A DNA stretch of 64,000 nt. It comes from Salminus brasiliensis (lineage: Eukaryota > Chordata > Actinopteri > Characiformes > Bryconidae). Under the pieces are notes generated by a model. The model had not been told where the DNA came from and ran no database searches. It saw only the letters and a list, made by a program, of their open reading frames with translations. Each line of letters opens with the position of its first letter. Position 1 is the first letter of the stretch. The DNA is taken from contig NC_132899.1 of the NCBI RefSeq assembly GCF_030463535.1, positions 12,796,990 through 12,860,989 of the forward strand, written 5' to 3'. The position numbers and the translations under genes were made by a program. Positions 61,913 through 64,000 of the stretch are shown here, one piece after another.

Positions 61913-63922
61913 CTGAAAAGACAGACAAGAATAAAAATATATAATCATTAAATAAAAAAATCTTGGAATTAATCTATTAGTGTAATGTATTTTTGAGAAT
62001 GGAGTACCATAACCATGCAGGGCCATTGTGTTGACTACTGCAGTATGCACTGTCTGTAAAATAACAACTGCAGAGACTGCCCAGGTTTTGATGGTTGTAT
62101 AAAGATGACCTACCTGAGCTCGGGATAGGTTCTGCATCACCATACGCACTTGCCTGATGGGAAAATGTAGATAATGGATCAATGTTCATAGAAGCTACTA
62201 GAGACATTTCAGGGATTTGTATATTCTTTATGAATTTCACTATTCTGAAATCTAGTCATCTGGGTAAATTTTCTCTGCTATTGCTTTGCTGTTAAGAGAT
62301 GAGGAAAATGAGCTCATGGTAAATCTCTTTTGCGTCTGAATGTAGCTTTGCTAAACAGAGCTGAAAGCACTCACTGAGTCCACGATGCCTTTGGCGTCGT
62401 CGCTGGAGCAGATGAATGGGCTATCTGTGACGCAGGTGTTCATGCTGGAGGAGATAATAAGAATAAAGCAGAAACAGTGACAACCACAATCTTCCAACAC
62501 AGTTCATCCATTACACCTTTAAACAAAATGCAATATGAGACAAAGAGAACCTTAACTCACCTAACCTAACACCCACACTTTTATAATTATTTTATTATTT
62601 ATGTATTTATTTATTTTAAGTCATCAACACATAAAACACTCAAAAATCAATTCTCTAATCTTGTTGATACAGCATGTCAATTGAATGTACATTCATTTAG
62701 TACCTTTGTGGGACAGTGTGGGACAATATGGCTACGTTCACACAGCAGGTAGGAATTCTTGTGACTTTTATGTCGAGGAGAAGGGAAAATGAATGACAGC
62801 AGTGAGGGAGGTTTTCAGCTTTAACATATTTGGGGTGATGTTTCTTCAAACGAAATTAGAATGCACATATCACAACCGCTCCATGTTTCAATACAGTTCT
62901 AAAGAAATGGCCAAACGTGGCCACAGGAGGGCGCTGTCAAAGGAAAATAAAAAACTAAAAGGGAAGTTTAAAGAAACCAAGCATGCAACCCAAAAAAGTG
63001 ACCTATGAGTAATATGTCTTTTTTTACAGCGCGCTTGAACACATTCTCTGTGATCATCCCATGCAGGCACTGGAACTCCACAATAGCTCCTTGGAAGCTG
63101 GCGAAGATGAAACTGAAGCCTTACTTGAGGCATTGCTCTTTTGCACATGTGCGTCAGTTTAGGAGCATGAACTGTTCAGACGAACGTCAGATATAGGTCA
63201 CATTACAAATATCGTGTGAACAGCCTAAAACAAAACATCGTATTTGGTGGATTTATGACACTTTACCTGCTGTGTGAACTTTGCTTATTTCCCAGGGCAT
63301 ATTAAATACTGGCTGATTCACAATAATGAGAAGATAATTACCAGTTGAGCTCCCCTGCTTCAGTCTTTTTCGATATTAGAGCTTGCCAGTATCCATGGGT
63401 GTCTTTTACAGTCTTAATGGCAAAGTCCTGGAGATGAACAGAGATCCTTATGTGACAAATAGCTTCCACAAACTGAATTGTGGAATGTTAAATGAATCAA
63501 GTTAATGAGTTAATTGTTCATTTTAAGCAAAGCAATGATGAATATTCTACAAAACCTCAATACTGAGTCATCCCAATTCTGCCTCAAATTACCCTGTTCT
63601 TGAATTCCCCATTAAAAGCGAACTGGTTCTCTGGTTTGCCATCTGGTACTTTGTACATTCTGAACCAGTCCACTGTGGCTTCCAGATAGCCTGGTTTCAG
63701 CCTCCTCACATCATCAATATCTGTTGAAACACAGCACATCCACCAGTGAGCTGGAAACAGTTCTGGATCAGTGCAGAGTGAAGTTTCTCACTCACCGTTA
63801 AAGTCTTCAGCCTCAGGGTCTTCAACATTAATGACAATGACTTTCCAGTCTGTTTCCCCCTCGTCTATCAGTGCCAGCGTCCCCAGCACTTTCACACGAA
63901 TGACTTCTCCACGAGTGCACAC
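61884..63922 (-). CDS. ppa1: Inorganic pyrophosphatase (PPA1), partial: last 159 residues, 6 exons in window
   Basis: Join on the - strand: 63922-63796, 63720-63593, 63427-63342, 62444-62375, 62153-62114, 61912-61884. The 480 nt are in frame throughout and end with TAG. The enzyme hydrolyses pyrophosphate to phosphate with Mg2+ in the cytosol. The fragment carries the family signature IDEGETDWK, whose Asp residues bind metal and Lys the substrate, and [18 protein letters not shown] with the substrate-contacting Tyr-Lys. It ends DKWYYYSK where human PPA1 ends DKWFHHQKN. The corresponding human segment is 161 residues. The N-terminal half lies beyond 64000. It is ppa1 rather than the mitochondrial ppa2 by synteny with sar1a; which teleost copy it is cannot be told. 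Confidence 0.92.
62114..62153 (-). CDS. ppa1: ppa1 penultimate exon, 40 nt
   Basis: It encodes [13 protein letters not shown] plus one base. This C-terminal stretch is poorly conserved, so support comes from phase on both sides (acceptor CATCAG, donor CTCAG|GTAGGT) and length agreement with human. Confidence 0.75.
62375..62444 (-). CDS. ppa1: ppa1 exon encoding [12 protein letters not shown]
   Basis: It completes Cys and encodes [20 protein letters not shown] then VDS. It matches the CMNTTLSESPFKC region of human PPA1. The acceptor is CTCCTCCAG and the donor TCA|GTGAGT. Confidence 0.92.
62736..63279. mobile_element. ppa1: MITE-like element with perfect 16-bp TIRs in a ppa1 intron
   Basis: GTTCACACAGCAGGTA (62736-62751) is the exact reverse complement of TACCTGCTGTGTGAAC (63264-63279). 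The 544-bp span has no transposase and lies between the exons at 62444 and 63342. A second GTGTGAACAGCC phrase sits just inside the right part (about 63214-63225). It is probably a non-autonomous DNA transposon of the type beginning GGCTACGTTCACAC. Confidence 0.6.
63342..63427 (-). CDS. ppa1: ppa1 exon encoding [15 protein letters not shown]
   Basis: It encodes [20 protein letters not shown] then KTEAGELN plus two bases. It aligns with the DFAIDIIKSTHDHWKALVTKK region of human PPA1. The acceptor is ATCTCCAG and the donor CTG|GTAATT. Confidence 0.93.
63593..63720 (-). CDS. ppa1: ppa1 exon encoding the [12 protein letters not shown] block
   Basis: It completes Asp and encodes [35 protein letters not shown] and NGEFKNR. 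This is one of the most conserved parts of family I pyrophosphatases, with the active-site Tyr-Lys. The acceptor is TTCAACAG and the donor AGG|GTAATT. Confidence 0.95.
63796..63922 (-). CDS. ppa1: ppa1 exon encoding the IDEGETDWK catalytic block
   Basis: It encodes [35 protein letters not shown] and PEAEDFN plus one base. The Asp residues of IDEGETDWK coordinate the catalytic metals in the family. The acceptor is TATGCAG and the donor AACG|GTGAGT. Upstream exons lie past the window edge. Confidence 0.95.
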
Positions 63923-64000
63923 CTGCATAGAGTCAGAAATGAGGAGGAGGCATTTAAAGCCAGAATGACTCGAGCATCTGCTCTAAAATAAATTACCCAA

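Overview
The window looks like a piece of a teleost fish genome. Coding exons are short and separated by introns of 98 bases to about 19.6 kb, microsatellites are frequent, and the repeats are those usual in fish: Tc1-like remnants, tRNA-derived SINEs and hAT-like or other TIR elements. The SINE at 35471-35740 resembles families I associate with ostariophysan fish such as characins and catfish. That placement is inference. There are no operons, CRISPR arrays or prokaryotic signals.

Three genes are supported exon by exon. (1) spock2 (testican-2, a secreted calcium-binding proteoglycan) lies on the + strand, with its ATG at 9187 and stop at 48156. Eleven coding exons join in frame to a 425-residue protein, against about 424 in human. 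Exon 2 is a 9-nt microexon (29009-29017), and intron 4 appears to be a GC-AG intron. (2) sar1a-like (the small GTPase that starts COPII coat assembly) lies on the - strand, 57780 down to 54667. Six coding exons give exactly 198 residues, plus at least one upstream non-coding exon near 59879-60010. (3) ppa1 (cytosolic inorganic pyrophosphatase) lies on the - strand. Only the six 3' exons (63922 down to 61884, the last 159 residues) are inside the window, and the 5' part lies beyond 64000.

Layout: 1-8445 is gene-free upstream DNA with transposon remnants and one GC-rich candidate enhancer. 8446-9016 is a composite (TC)n array with ten copies of a 25-nt spacer, directly against the CpG-rich 5' end of spock2 (9017-9186). 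9187-48156 is spock2, dominated by intron 1, which carries several repeats. 48157-54000 holds the spock2 3' UTR and a repeat-bearing gap. 54000-60010 is sar1a, convergent with spock2. 60010-61590 is a short gap with two tandem repeats. 61590-64000 is the 3' half of ppa1, which reads in the same direction as sar1a.

The three proteins do not form one pathway. sar1a acts in ER export, through which a secreted protein such as testican-2 would pass, and ppa1 hydrolyses pyrophosphate in the cytosol. In human, sar1a and ppa1 are close neighbours on 10q22 and SPOCK2 lies further along the same arm, which fits a conserved but rearranged block. I see no novel gene system. The items most worth a second look are the phase-0 microexon with a long pyrimidine tract, the GC-AG intron, the array at the spock2 promoter, and several elements with perfect terminal inverted repeats.
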